A DNA stretch of 64,000 nt from CAZWCX01 sp964632945. Its GTDB lineage: Bacteria; Planctomycetota; MHYJ01; WSZJ01; CAZWCX01. Under the pieces are notes generated by a model, which was given only the letters and a program-made list of their open reading frames with translations, had not been told where the DNA came from and did no database searches. Location of the stretch: contig CAZWCX010000004.1 in assembly GCA_964632945.1 (NCBI GenBank), forward strand, positions 62,001-126,000. The letters run 5' to 3'. The position numbers and the translations under genes are program-made. This document shows, one piece after another, positions 15,959 to 25,307 of the stretch. Position 1 is the stretch's first letter. Every line of letters begins with the position of its first letter.

Positions 15959-18670
15959 ATGACCAACCGTTTCTCCGGGCTCTTCTCCCTGGTCGCGGCC
16001 TTCTTCAGCCTCGTGTTGATCATGGGCTGCAAGTCGACCGCTCAGCCGCAGGAAGAGAAGCTTGCCCAGCCCGCGCCCCACGCCGGGCAGAAGGCCGAGC
16101 CCGCCAAGGGCCAGGCCCTCAAGGATGAGCTGGATCAGCTCAAGGACAAGATCAGCCGGCTCGAGAGCGAGCAGCCGGCCAAGGCCAAGTCCCCGATCGC
16201 CCACCCCCAGGAGGGTGAGCAGCCGGCGGAGCATCCGGCCGGCGGTCAGGACGCGGGCGAAATCCTTCGCTCGGCCGAAGCCGACGCCGCTCGCCGCGCC
16301 GAGGAGAACTCCGCCCTCGCGGAAGGCTACTACCGCGAAGGGAAGGCGTTCTACGAGGCGCAGGAACTCGAGAAGGCCAAGCACTCCCTGACGAAGTGTC
16401 TGGCCCTCGCCCCCCAGCACGAAGCGGCCAAGAAGGTTCTCGACGACGTCCGCTTCCTCCTCGGAGAGTACACCTCCCAGGATGTGGGCGAGCGCGTCCG
16501 CAAGGTCATGGAACATCAGCTCGCCACGGCCCAGCAGCGCAAGGTCGAGTTGGACAATCACTTCCGCAAGGGCGTGATGTACTACGAGACCGAGGACTAC
16601 GGCAAGGCTATCGACGAGTTCACTTGGGTCGTCGAGGCCTCCCGCTGGTTCCCGTACGACGTCGATCTCTCCGCCACCACGGAGCAGGCCGAGTCGTATC
16701 TGAAGAAGGCCAAGGAGCGCAAGAAGGGCAAGGATGCCGAGCTCGGCCGGAAGCAGGAAGAAGCCGCCCGCAAGATCGCGGAGCTCGAAGAGCAGACCCG
16801 CAAGACCCGGGTCGCCACCCAGATCAACCAGCTCTTCCGCGAAGCGCAGATGGAATTCGAGAACAAGCGCTTCGAGCGGGCCGAGAAGCTCTGCAACGAT
16901 ATCCTGAAGCTCGACATCAACAACAAGTACGCCCAGGACCTGCGCGACGTGGCGATCTCCGCCCGACACGCCCAGACGGATCGCACCAACCTCGAAAACT
17001 ACCTCGAGGAAGCGCGCCGCCAGTTCGAGGCGATCAATCGCAAGCAGATCTCCCAGAGCGAAGTCGTCGAGTTCACCGACGAGGACTCCTGGAAGGAAAT
17101 CGTCGGCCGCAAGCCGCGCGGCATCCAGCGGGAAGAGAAGGCTCTCAACCCGCTCGATCAGGGGATCCTGAACCAGATGCGGGAGCAGAAAATCAACCTG
17201 TCGTTCACCGATGCTCCGCTGACGGACGTGGTGGCCTTCCTGCGGGAATTCACCGGCCTGAACATCATCATCGACAGCGCTCAGATCCCCACGCCGAGTG
17301 ATCTCCGCATCACCCTGCGCGTCGAAGACCTGCCGTTCGACAACGTCCTCGGCCTGGTCGCCCGCATGCACAACCTCGCCTACAAGGTCGAGGACGGCGT
17401 GGTCTTCATCACCACCGCCGAGTCTCTCCAGCGGGAAACCGTCCTGGAGCTCTACGACGTCCAGGACGTCACCGTCACGATCCCGGACTTCCCCGGCCCG
17501 GAGATCTCCCTGGTCAGCGGCGATGAGGGAGCTGGCGGCGCCGTCGCCACCGAAGGCGAGGCCCCGACGGCCGGCCTGAATCCGGAAGAGTTGACCAACC
17601 TGATCAAGGACAACATCGCCAAGGGCACCTGGGACACCGCCCCGAACAGCCTGGTGTACAACAACGGGATCCTGATCGTCCGCCACACCCCGGAAGTCCA
17701 GGCGCAGATCCAGAAGTTCCTGACCGACGTCCGCAGCGCGACCGGCATGATCGTCACCATCGAGGCGCGCTTCCTCGCCGTCCAGGACCACTTCCTGGAG
17801 GACGTGGGTATCGATTTCCGCGGCCTGCCGACCCCGGATGCCCGCGGCAGCGGCCAGGACACCACCCTGAACGTCTTCACCGGGATCCCGACCGGCGTGG
17901 CCGGTCAGCCTCTCTTCAGCGACCTCTCCTCGGGTATCTTCGATAGCGGCGAGGATACGCTGAAGGCCCGCATCGACCACATGCTCCAGAACGACCAGCT
18001 GATCTCCGGCTTCTTCCAGCGCGTCTTCTCGAATTCGGGCGGCGCTTCCCTCCAGTACACGCTGCTCGACGACGTGTCGGTCGAAGCCATCATCCGCGCC
18101 GTGCGCAAGGATGAGCGGAGCCGCGAACTCACGGCCCCGAAGATCACGGCGTTCAACAATCAGCGCGCGAACATCTTCTTCGCGAACCAGATCACCTACG
18201 TGAAGGACTACGAGATCGAAATCGCCCAGCAGGCCGCCATCGCCGACCCGGTCCCCGCGGTCGTCATGGACGGCATCACCCTCGACGTGCGCCCGACGAT
18301 CAGCGCGGATCGCCGCTACATCACCCTCGAGCTGCGCCCGACCGTCGCCCGCCTCGTCGACCCGATCTCCGCGAACGTCCAGCAGGTCGACACGGTGAAC
18401 GCCGGTATCGTCATCATCGAAACCCCGCACCTCCGCATCCAGCGCCTCAAGACGACCGTCACCATTCCCGACGAGGGAACCATCCTCATCGGCGGTCTTA
18501 CCGAGACGCAGTCGGTCGACTCCCACGCGGATGTGCCGTTCGTCAACAAGATCCCGATCATCAGCAGCCTCTTCGGCCGCAAGGCCCAGGGTAAGCAGCG
18601 CAGGAGCCTGCTCATCCTGATCCGCGCCAAGATCACGCTGATGGAAGAGGAAGAGCGCAAGCGGTTCTAA
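15959..18670 (+). CDS. Lipoprotein secretin (GspD/PilQ superfamily, Amuc_1098-like), copy 1
   Basis: The ATG at 15959 yields a lipoprotein signal (LVLIMGC, Cys24); GGGGGG precedes it. 903 residues. After a linker (SPIAHPQEGEQPAEHPAGG) come a TPR-like and coiled-coil region (about 110-370), an STN/N0-like domain around 420-480 (INLSFTDAPLTDVVAFLREF), a secretin N segment, and the beta-barrel secretin domain from about residue 598 (TIEARFLAVQDHFLEDVGID) to the end, with VPFVNKIPIISSLFG corresponding to the GspD family signature. It would form the outer-membrane gate for the PilM-N/PilO-like platform encoded upstream. Length and TPR N-terminus are as in PVC-type secretins. Confidence 0.9.
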   Translation: MTNRFSGLFSLVAAFFSLVLIMGCKSTAQPQEEKLAQPAPHAGQKAEPAKGQALKDELDQLKDKISRLESEQPAKAKSPIAHPQEGEQPAEHPAGGQDAGEILRSAEADAARRAEENSALAEGYYREGKAFYEAQELEKAKHSLTKCLALAPQHEAAKKVLDDVRFLLGEYTSQDVGERVRKVMEHQLATAQQRKVELDNHFRKGVMYYETEDYGKAIDEFTWVVEASRWFPYDVDLSATTEQAESYLKKAKERKKGKDAELGRKQEEAARKIAELEEQTRKTRVATQINQLFREAQMEFENKRFERAEKLCNDILKLDINNKYAQDLRDVAISARHAQTDRTNLENYLEEARRQFEAINRKQISQSEVVEFTDEDSWKEIVGRKPRGIQREEKALNPLDQGILNQMREQKINLSFTDAPLTDVVAFLREFTGLNIIIDSAQIPTPSDLRITLRVEDLPFDNVLGLVARMHNLAYKVEDGVVFITTAESLQRETVLELYDVQDVTVTIPDFPGPEISLVSGDEGAGGAVATEGEAPTAGLNPEELTNLIKDNIAKGTWDTAPNSLVYNNGILIVRHTPEVQAQIQKFLTDVRSATGMIVTIEARFLAVQDHFLEDVGIDFRGLPTPDARGSGQDTTLNVFTGIPTGVAGQPLFSDLSSGIFDSGEDTLKARIDHMLQNDQLISGFFQRVFSNSGGASLQYTLLDDVSVEAIIRAVRKDERSRELTAPKITAFNNQRANIFFANQITYVKDYEIEIAQQAAIADPVPAVVMDGITLDVRPTISADRRYITLELRPTVARLVDPISANVQQVDTVNAGIVIIETPHLRIQRLKTTVTIPDEGTILIGGLTETQSVDSHADVPFVNKIPIISSLFGRKAQGKQRRSLLILIRAKITLMEEEERKRF

Positions 18671-18694
18671 CGCAGACAGCACCCATCCAACACG

Positions 18695-18734
18695 CCGCCC
18701 CGGCCCGGAACCCCCCAGGCCGGGGCGGTTGGTT
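18695..18734 (+). terminator. Intrinsic terminator of the pilus-like operon
   Basis: Perfect 11-base stem CCGCCCCGGCC (18695-18705) / GGCCGGGGCGG (18718-18728), 12-base loop, followed by TTGGTTTT. It begins 25 bases after the secretin stop. Confidence 0.85.
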
Positions 18735-18865
18735 TTCTCCCCAACCGCGAGCCGCTGGGCCCCGGTTCACCGCCCCCCCCCCCACTCCCCCCTCTTGACA
18801 AGTTTGTTATTTTCTCATGAACCGCGCGCGACACCCGTCGTTGCAGATCCGCAAGGCAATGAAAC

Positions 18866-18893
18866 TGGACATCCGGGGAATCTTTGCTATATT
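18866..18893 (+). promoter_or_regulatory. Promoter of the TPR/ExbB/ExbD operon
   Basis: TGGACA (18866-18871), a 16-base spacer and TATATT (18888-18893); each box has five of six consensus bases. A TTGACA also occurs at 18795 but has no good -10 box at a proper distance. Confidence 0.6.
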
Positions 18894-18949
18894 GGCGGCG
18901 CCTATCGTTCCCGCCTACCTCGGATCCAGGCTCGCCGGAGGTCTCAGAC

Positions 18950-21718
18950 ATGCCCCGGATTCCTGCTGCTCTTTCGCTATCCGCACTCCTGCTTGCCTTT
19001 ACGATGATGCCGGTAGAGGCAAAGGACGACATCCCGTTCGCCGAAAAGCTCGCTGAACGCGGCTACTTCGACCTGGCCAAGGAGGTTTGCGACCAGATTC
19101 GCAACAATCCGAAATCGTCGAAGGACGACAAGGCGGCCATTCAGATCGTCGAAGCGCAGATCAACAAATCGATGGCCGACGTCGAGCGGGATGCGGACAA
19201 GAAGAAGAAGTACTTCGAGGACGCGATCCAGGCCTACGAAGCGTTCATCAAGAACAATCCCAACCATCCCAACCTCGCCAGCGCCCAGTTCAAGATTGCC
19301 GAACTCTACCAGGCCAAGGGCTCGAACATCATCGAGCAGATGAAGGCCGAGGGCGACAAGGGCAAGCGCGCCCAGATGGCCTCCGAAGCCGACGTGATTT
19401 TCAAGGCCGCCGCCGACTACCTCGAGCGGTTGGTGCGGGTGTTCCACGGCGACCCCAAGTTCGAAACGGAACTCATGCAGGCCCGATACCTCCAGTGCGT
19501 CGGATACTACCTGCACTCGAGCCTCTATTTCGACGACCCCGGCCGGCAGGGGCCTCTTGCCAAGAAGGGCATCTCGCTGATCGAAGAGATGCAGTGGAGC
19601 TACCCCGAGGACCTGGTGTTCATGTTCGACCTCTGGGTCTACAAGGGGCTCTCGTTCCAGTGCGTCAAGGAGTACAACAACGCCCTGGAAGCCTTCTCCA
19701 CCGGCGGGGCCCTGTACGACATGGTCGCGGGCACCGATCACAAGGACAACGGCTACGTGGTCAGCATCATCAGCCGGGCCCACTACTTCGGCGCCCAGTG
19801 CGCCAACGATGCGAGCAAGTTCAAAGAGGCGATCCAGTTCGCCGACGGCCTGCTCAAGAAGTACCCGAACTTGAAGAGCGAGCGCTTCGGACTGGCCTGC
19901 AAGATCGAAAAGGGCAAAGCCCTCGCCGGAATGGGAATCACCGGCGAGGCGATGAAGATTCTCAATGAGGTCGTCGCCACCGGTGGATTCTGGGGCAATG
20001 AAGCCGCCACGGTAATGAACAAGCTGAGCGGCGGGCGCGCCAGTCGCCTCCCCCCCGAGGTCCTGCTGGCGTTGGCCGACTCCAAGCTCCAGGAAGAGGA
20101 CTACCTCGGCGCCATCCGTCACGCCCAGGGCGTCCTCGGCGCCGTCCGGACCAAGGAGGACGCTGAAAAATTCGTCCCCCTCGCGCTCTACAAGATCGGG
20201 ACCTGCTTCGCCTACCTCGACCGGCCGTATGAGTCGGCGATCGCCTTCGGCGATATGGCGAAGCGTTACCCCAAGGCCGCAATTTCGCCGCGGGCCGCGT
20301 TCGAAGCCGCCAAGTGCTACTCGCAGATCGCGGGCGCCACGGGCGCCGCGTTCGATGACGCACAGTACGACGCCGCCCTCTCCTTCCTGACCAAGACCTT
20401 CCCGGGCAGCAAGGAAGCCAAGAACGTCCAGTTCCTCGTCGCAAAGCGCAAGGAAGACAAGTCCCGGGAGAACCCCAAGCTGCTCATCGAGGCGGCGGAA
20501 GAATACGCCAAGGTGCCGCCCGCCGCCGAGCAACTCTACGAACTCGCCCTCTCCCGGGTCGGCTTCTGCTACTACATCTACGCCCGCCAGCTCTGGTCCG
20601 AACAGATCCGCAACGTCGCGGATGACGCCGCCAAGGAGGCCCTCCGCAAGGAGGTCCGCGCGCAGTTCGACAAGGGAAGCAAGGGATTCGACGTCTATCT
20701 CCAGTACATCAAGAAAGAGAAGACGATCGACAAGTCTCAGGAGGACGAGCGCAAAGAGCTCCAATACGGCTGTCTGGACTGCTTGGCGCACATCTACCTG
20801 CACCCGGCCGTCAAGACACCCGAGAAGGTGTTCGAGATCTTCAAGGACATCGAGGTCGAATACGCCGACAAGCCCGAAAAGATCTCCAAGGCCTGGACCC
20901 TCATGATCCAGGCCGACCTCGATCGCGGCAAGGTCCGCGAGGCGGAAGACCGCTTCAACCAGATGCTGGAGAAGTACGGGGCCACACGGCGCATCCCGCT
21001 GGCCGCGAAGGACGTCGGCTTCGCGTTCGAGTCTGAAGCGGAGGAGGCGGCCGCCGCCGGCGACACGGCGAAAGCATCGGAGTTCCGCACCAAGGCCGCA
21101 GGCTACTTCTTCGTCTGGCTCGCGGAGAGCAAGAAACGCGGCATCGCCGTGTCGATGACGGAAACCAACGCCGCCGGCGACAAGCTTTACTCCCTCGCCC
21201 TCGAAACCAAGGACGAGGGGACCTTCCGCAAGGCGGTGGACGTGTTCCAGCAAATGAAGGACCGCGCCGCCGCGGGCGAGAAGCTCCCCATCGACGACTG
21301 GAAAATGGACTGGAAGATGGGCGAATGCCTCCTCCTGCTCAAGGACTACAAGACCGCTCAGCCGATCTTCGAGAAGCTCTACAAGGACAAGCCCGAAATG
21401 GGCATGATCCACCAGCAGCTCGCCGAAGTCTACGTCGGTCTCGCGGACGCCGGGGAGGCCAAGTACCGCGACGAGGCCATGTCCCTCGTCGGCCGCCTGG
21501 TCTCCATGGTCGATGCGGCGAGCGAGCCGTGGTGGCGATCCCAGGGCCTCCTCTGCAAGCTGCTCTTCGACGCCGGTAAGTACGAAGAGCTGGCGGTGAA
21601 GATGAAATCGATCCGCCTGACCTATCCCGAGTTCGACAAGGACCGCTACGGCGCCAAGGCGATGCTCGAACAGGTTGAAAAGCGGCTTGCCGGCAAGGGC
21701 ATCAAGATCGACAAGTAG
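18950..21718 (+). CDS. Periplasmic TPR-repeat protein of the Tol/Exb-like operon
   Basis: 922 residues from the ATG at 18950, chosen because it gives a signal peptide (MPRIPAALSLSALLLAFTMM, cut after PVEA) and has GGAGG eight bases upstream. The mature protein is almost wholly helical, with many degenerate TPRs: GYFDLAKEVCDQI, AYEAFIKNNPNHPNLASAQF, AYLDRPYESAIAFGDMAKRY, and a final unit near the C-terminus. There is no catalytic motif. First gene of a run with a second TPR protein, ExbB and two ExbD proteins. In PVC and related bacteria such TPR proteins accompany ExbB/ExbD modules; a scaffold role in an energised envelope complex is inferred. Confidence 0.82.
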   Translation: MPRIPAALSLSALLLAFTMMPVEAKDDIPFAEKLAERGYFDLAKEVCDQIRNNPKSSKDDKAAIQIVEAQINKSMADVERDADKKKKYFEDAIQAYEAFIKNNPNHPNLASAQFKIAELYQAKGSNIIEQMKAEGDKGKRAQMASEADVIFKAAADYLERLVRVFHGDPKFETELMQARYLQCVGYYLHSSLYFDDPGRQGPLAKKGISLIEEMQWSYPEDLVFMFDLWVYKGLSFQCVKEYNNALEAFSTGGALYDMVAGTDHKDNGYVVSIISRAHYFGAQCANDASKFKEAIQFADGLLKKYPNLKSERFGLACKIEKGKALAGMGITGEAMKILNEVVATGGFWGNEAATVMNKLSGGRASRLPPEVLLALADSKLQEEDYLGAIRHAQGVLGAVRTKEDAEKFVPLALYKIGTCFAYLDRPYESAIAFGDMAKRYPKAAISPRAAFEAAKCYSQIAGATGAAFDDAQYDAALSFLTKTFPGSKEAKNVQFLVAKRKEDKSRENPKLLIEAAEEYAKVPPAAEQLYELALSRVGFCYYIYARQLWSEQIRNVADDAAKEALRKEVRAQFDKGSKGFDVYLQYIKKEKTIDKSQEDERKELQYGCLDCLAHIYLHPAVKTPEKVFEIFKDIEVEYADKPEKISKAWTLMIQADLDRGKVREAEDRFNQMLEKYGATRRIPLAAKDVGFAFESEAEEAAAAGDTAKASEFRTKAAGYFFVWLAESKKRGIAVSMTETNAAGDKLYSLALETKDEGTFRKAVDVFQQMKDRAAAGEKLPIDDWKMDWKMGECLLLLKDYKTAQPIFEKLYKDKPEMGMIHQQLAEVYVGLADAGEAKYRDEAMSLVGRLVSMVDAASEPWWRSQGLLCKLLFDAGKYEELAVKMKSIRLTYPEFDKDRYGAKAMLEQVEKRLAGKGIKIDK

Positions 21719-21781
21719 TCCGCCCCCTAACCCGGGACCTCACCGTCCCGCCGGATTCAGAGATTCGAGGGAGTTCCACCG

Positions 21782-22912
21782 ATGTCCAAACTGCGCATCC
21801 TGACCGCGGCCGCGATCCTCCTCGCGCTTGCGGCGACCGCCCGGGCCCAGGACGTCAAGGACACGATCGTCCAGAAGGACGGCTCGTCCGTCCAGGGTGA
21901 GATCGTCAAGGAAACCTTCAAGGACGTCTCCTACTCGCTTGGCCCCGGCGTCAAGTCGGGGGTCAACCGCGACCGGGTCGAGCGCGTCGACTACGCCAAC
22001 AAGCCGGGCCGCTTCGATGAAGCGATGTCCAACACGAATTCGGGCAACTTCACCCAGGCCGGCGATTCCTGGGAGAAGGTCCTCAAGGAGTGCGACTCCG
22101 GCGGCGCGCGCAAGATCTTCAAGCAGCACGCCTACTACTACGGGGCCATCGCCCGCTCCCGCGGCGGCGACGTCGCCAAGGCAATCGACTGGCTGACCAA
22201 CCTCTTCACGGAATTCCCGGACACCATGTACTACGTCGACGCCTACAACCTGCAGGCCGAATGCTACATGGCCATGGGCAAATTCGGCGAGGCGACCAAC
22301 ATCGCCAAGACCGGCAGCACCAAGGGCAAGGAAATCGGCGTCCCCGACGACTTGCTCTTGCAACTGGACCTCATCAAGGCCCGCGCCCTCGAGGCCCAGG
22401 GCAAGTTCGCGGAAGCCAGTGGGGAATACAAGGTCGTGGCCGGCAAGGCCGCGCGCTTCCCCTCCGTGGCCAACCTCGCCAAGTTGGGAACCGGCCGCTG
22501 CCTCGTCGGCAACAAGCAGTACAGCGAGGCGGAGAGCTATTTCAACGACCTCGCCGAAAAGGCCGAGGACGGACCCATCCTCGCGGGGGCCTACAACGGC
22601 CTTGGGGACTGCTACAAGGACAAGTTCGAGCGAGACGTCAGCAACATCGATCACCTGCGCAAGGCGCTGTTCGCCTACCTTCGCGGCGTCGTCCTCTACA
22701 CTCCCGGAAAGGGCGACGACACCAGCGAACACGCCCGCGCGCTCGTCAATGCCGGCTGGTGTTTCGAGAAACTCAAGGACACCATGCCCACCCCGGAGGC
22801 GAAAGAAAAGTACAAGTCCAACGCGCGTAATCTCTACCGGGAATGTCTCGGATCCTATCGCGGAACCAAGTCCGCCGAAGAGGCGGAGAACCGCTTGAAG
22901 CGGCTCGACTAA
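21782..22912 (+). CDS. Periplasmic TPR-like protein of the Tol/Exb-like operon
   Basis: 376 residues. Signal peptide to about residue 22 (ALAATARAQ). A short beta-rich segment follows (DTIVQKDGSSVQGEIVKETF then VSYSLGPGVKSGV), similar to the small SH3-like units seen in front of TPRs in planctomycete proteins. From about residue 75 there are five or so TPR-like helical pairs (NFTQAGDSWEKVLKECD, GDVAKAIDWLTNLFTEFPDT, GKFGEATNIAKTG, KQYSEAESYFNDLAEK). GAGGGAG precedes the ATG. Position between a large TPR protein and ExbB suggests they act in the same complex. Exact role unknown. Confidence 0.78.
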   Translation: MSKLRILTAAAILLALAATARAQDVKDTIVQKDGSSVQGEIVKETFKDVSYSLGPGVKSGVNRDRVERVDYANKPGRFDEAMSNTNSGNFTQAGDSWEKVLKECDSGGARKIFKQHAYYYGAIARSRGGDVAKAIDWLTNLFTEFPDTMYYVDAYNLQAECYMAMGKFGEATNIAKTGSTKGKEIGVPDDLLLQLDLIKARALEAQGKFAEASGEYKVVAGKAARFPSVANLAKLGTGRCLVGNKQYSEAESYFNDLAEKAEDGPILAGAYNGLGDCYKDKFERDVSNIDHLRKALFAYLRGVVLYTPGKGDDTSEHARALVNAGWCFEKLKDTMPTPEAKEKYKSNARNLYRECLGSYRGTKSAEEAENRLKRLD

Positions 22913-22964
22913 CCGGTGGCCCGGAGGTCCCTCGCTGGAACGTCGTGTGTAGGAGCATGAAACG

Positions 22965-23693
22965 ATGAACGTGGGTCGCTGTCTCAAGATTCTCGCGCTG
23001 GTCCTCGTGTGCGCGATGGTGATCGCCCCTCTCGCCTTCGGTCAGGAAGGCGGCGACAATGTGCCGGTCGCCAAGAGCAAGTCCGCCTGGGACATCCTCA
23101 AGGCCGGTGGAACCATCGGATGGTGCATCGTCGCGATGTCGGTATGGGCGACCGCCCTCATCATCCAGTACTTCGTCGAGATCCGTCGCGACAAGCTCTG
23201 CCCGCCCGAGATCGTCGGCGAGCTCGAAGCCCTGGTGGAAGAAGAGCAGTACGAGGAAGCCATCGCCCTGTGTGAACAGGAGAAGACCTTCTTCACCAAC
23301 ATGGTCGGCGCCGGCCTGGCTAAGGTGAACGAGGGCTACGAGGAAATGAACAAAGCGGCCATGGACATCGGCGCGGAAGAGGCCTACAAGCTCAACGTCA
23401 AGATCTCCTGGCTCAACCTGCTCGGACAGGTCGCTCCCCTCATGGGCCTGTTCGGGACGGTGACCGGTATGATCGGGTCGTTCCAGGTCATCGAGCAGAT
23501 GAAGACCCCGAGCCCCGCCATGCTGGCGAAGGGCGTGTATGAAGCTCTCGTGACGACCATGCAGGGTCTCTGCGTGGCCATCCCGGTCCTCGGGTTCTAC
23601 TTCTTCTTCAAGAACAAGGTCGGCAGCACCATCATCGAGCTCGGCCTCATCGCCGGGGAATTCCTCGAGCGCTTCAAGCAGGCCAAGGGCTAG
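22965..23693 (+). CDS. MotA/TolQ/ExbB proton-channel protein
   Basis: 242 residues. A signal-peptide-like first helix (about 5-26, ending AFGQ) is followed by the three-helix ExbB core: helix near 45-68 (GGTIGWCIVAMSVWATALII), a cytoplasmic loop with EEEQYEEAIALCEQE, and two late helices (LNLLGQVAPLMGLFGTVTGM and GLCVAIPVLGFYFFFK). The LGxVAPxxGLxGTVxGM motif is the family signature that lines the proton path. It forms a pentameric stator with ExbD/TolR, using the proton motive force. The two ExbD genes follow directly. I cannot tell TolQ from ExbB by sequence alone. Confidence 0.93.
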   Translation: MNVGRCLKILALVLVCAMVIAPLAFGQEGGDNVPVAKSKSAWDILKAGGTIGWCIVAMSVWATALIIQYFVEIRRDKLCPPEIVGELEALVEEEQYEEAIALCEQEKTFFTNMVGAGLAKVNEGYEEMNKAAMDIGAEEAYKLNVKISWLNLLGQVAPLMGLFGTVTGMIGSFQVIEQMKTPSPAMLAKGVYEALVTTMQGLCVAIPVLGFYFFFKNKVGSTIIELGLIAGEFLERFKQAKG

Positions 23694-23758
23694 TCCGCGC
23701 AAGACTCCCATTCGGGGGCGACGCGCCGGATTGGACCTGATGTTGGGGTGATCCTGTC

Positions 23759-24253
23759 ATGGGATTGAAAGTACCGGAACCGGAAACCATCGGCTTCGAC
23801 ATGACGCCGATGATCGACATCACGTTCCAGTTGATCATCTTCTTCATGTTGACGATGGATATGGCGCAACAGGAAATCGAGGCGGTCGTCCTCCCCACCG
23901 CCTCGGAGGCGAAGGAGGACAAGAACCCGGACAAGGAACGCCTCATGGTCAACGTCGTCCATGCCGACCTCCCCTGCGCGGCCTATGACGCCGCAAAAAT
24001 CTGCCGCGACGACGGCCACTGGGTAGTCAAGGTGCGGGGGAAAGTCCATTCTTTCCCGGCCCTCACCCAAGAGCTCTACAAGGCCGCGCTGGCGCACCCC
24101 GATCCGGAAAATCCCAAGATCTCGGGCTTGCCCCTCATGGTCCGCGCGGACGAACGCGCCCCCTTCGGTCAGGTCCAGAAGGTCCTCCGCGAGGCCGCCA
24201 AGCAGAAGATCTGGAAAATCGAGATCGGCGCCAAGACCCAAAAAGAGGATTAG
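23759..24253 (+). CDS. ExbD/TolR family protein, copy 1
   Basis: 164 residues: a short cytoplasmic tail, a single membrane helix beginning DMTPMIDITFQLIIFFMLTM, with the conserved Asp (MTPMID) that carries the proton, and a periplasmic domain. The periplasmic part contains a Cys pair (PCAAYDAAKIC) absent from the next copy. Encoded 65 bases after ExbB and 14 before the second ExbD. It should assemble with ExbB as the periplasmic arm of the stator. Confidence 0.92.
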   Translation: MGLKVPEPETIGFDMTPMIDITFQLIIFFMLTMDMAQQEIEAVVLPTASEAKEDKNPDKERLMVNVVHADLPCAAYDAAKICRDDGHWVVKVRGKVHSFPALTQELYKAALAHPDPENPKISGLPLMVRADERAPFGQVQKVLREAAKQKIWKIEIGAKTQKED

Positions 24254-24267
24254 GGAGACGCAGGTCC

Positions 24268-24735
24268 ATGGCCATCCCCACCAACCAGGAAGAAACCAAG
24301 TTCGAAAACAACATGACGCCGATGATCGACATCATCTTCCAGCTGCTGATTTTCTTCATGTGCGCCACCAAGTTCCGCATCCTCGAGGGGAAACTGATGT
24401 CGTATCTCCCCAAGGACAAGGGCTTGGAGAGCACCCCCGTCGTCGATCCGGTCATCGAAGAAGTCCGCATCGTCCTCACCTACGACGACAATTCCGGCAT
24501 CACCACGATCAAGGTCGGGGAAACGGTGCTGCCGAACGAGGCGGAGATGATCCGCATCGTCGCCGGCCTGTACAACGAGTACCGGAACCTGGGCAAGAAA
24601 GCGCCCGTCATCATCGACGCCAAACCCAATGTTCCCCTCCGGGACGTCGTCTTCTGCCTCAACACGTGCCAGAAGGCGAAAATCGAAGGGGTCGAGTTTG
24701 CCGCGCCTCCCCCCGACGACCCCCCAGCGAAATAG
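24268..24735 (+). CDS. ExbD/TolR family protein, copy 2
   Basis: 155 residues with the same design as copy 1: NNMTPMIDIIFQLLIFFMCA membrane helix with the essential Asp, then a periplasmic domain (SYLPKDKGLESTPVVDPVIE, PVIIDAKPNVPLRDVVFCLN). The stator may use an ExbD heterodimer. GGAGACG lies before the ATG. Last gene of the operon; a strong hairpin follows about 20 bases downstream. Confidence 0.92.
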   Translation: MAIPTNQEETKFENNMTPMIDIIFQLLIFFMCATKFRILEGKLMSYLPKDKGLESTPVVDPVIEEVRIVLTYDDNSGITTIKVGETVLPNEAEMIRIVAGLYNEYRNLGKKAPVIIDAKPNVPLRDVVFCLNTCQKAKIEGVEFAAPPPDDPPAK

Positions 24736-24753
24736 GGACCTCGTTTTTCGCGT

Positions 24754-24793
24754 CACGGCCCGGATGCAGGAGCACCCGGGCCGTGTCACTTTT
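24754..24793 (+). terminator. Intrinsic terminator of the TPR/ExbB/ExbD operon
   Basis: Perfect 10-base stem CACGGCCCGG (24754-24763) / CCGGGCCGTG (24776-24785), 12-base loop, followed by TCACTTTT. Confidence 0.8.
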
Positions 24794-25279
24794 CGGGCTA
24801 CCCGGCTCCCGTGGCCCCAAAATCCCCTCCCGCCCAAGCGGGCTCCCGGCTCCGCCAGCACCGACCCCGGAACACATCCAGACGCCCGGGTCTCCGGTCC
24901 CCGGCGACCCGGGGATCCCGTTCGGCGCAATCTGCCGAACCCGTCGATCGCATCGGAATCGCCGATCTTGAGAAACAATCGGGAAATCGACGAGGAACCG
25001 CGGGAGCGGGCTAAACCCGCTTCCCTCTCCCCGCGTCCCCTTTGGCAGCACCGAGAATCCCGGACGGGAGCATGCCACGGAATGGAACACCACTCTTGGC
25101 CCCTCCGGCACCCCCACGCGGACCCCCGAGCCACGGCTTCAGCGGCATCCAACCCATCCGCTGAACTCGGTGCCGAAATGCCAGGAGTCCGGTTGTGAAT
25201 CTCGGACAGGAAGGGGTTTCCGACGCGATTCCTCGGGTGATTTTTTCAACTTTTGGACCATCGAAAGTCGATATTTCAC

Positions 25280-25307
25280 TTGACACTAGCCCACTCCTTG
25301 ATACACT
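25280..25307 (+). promoter_or_regulatory. Promoter of the tandem secretin genes, with direct repeats
   Basis: TTGACA (25280-25285), a 16-base spacer and TACACT (25302-25307). The octamer ACACTAGC occurs twice, at 25283-25290 and 25303-25310, exactly 20 bases apart, overlapping the -35 and -10 boxes. This looks like a possible regulator binding site. Confidence 0.65.

Noticed and set aside
15749..18682. A 977-codon open frame opposite the first secretin gene
   Set aside because: Mirror of the secretin codons (Asp/Val/Leu/Arg-rich, no motif). High GC makes stop codons rare on the opposite strand.
18795..18823. TTGACA at 18795 as a promoter of the TPR/Exb operon
   Set aside because: No acceptable -10 box 15-19 bases downstream; the 18866-18893 pair fits better.
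18977..21412. An 811-codon open frame opposite the large TPR gene
   Set aside because: Same reason; the TPR frame has a signal peptide, ribosome binding site and repeat pattern.
24629..25198. A plus-strand frame of 189 codons in the spacer before the second secretin
   Set aside because: It starts inside the ExbD gene, crosses the terminator hairpin and has random-looking Pro/Arg/Ser composition.
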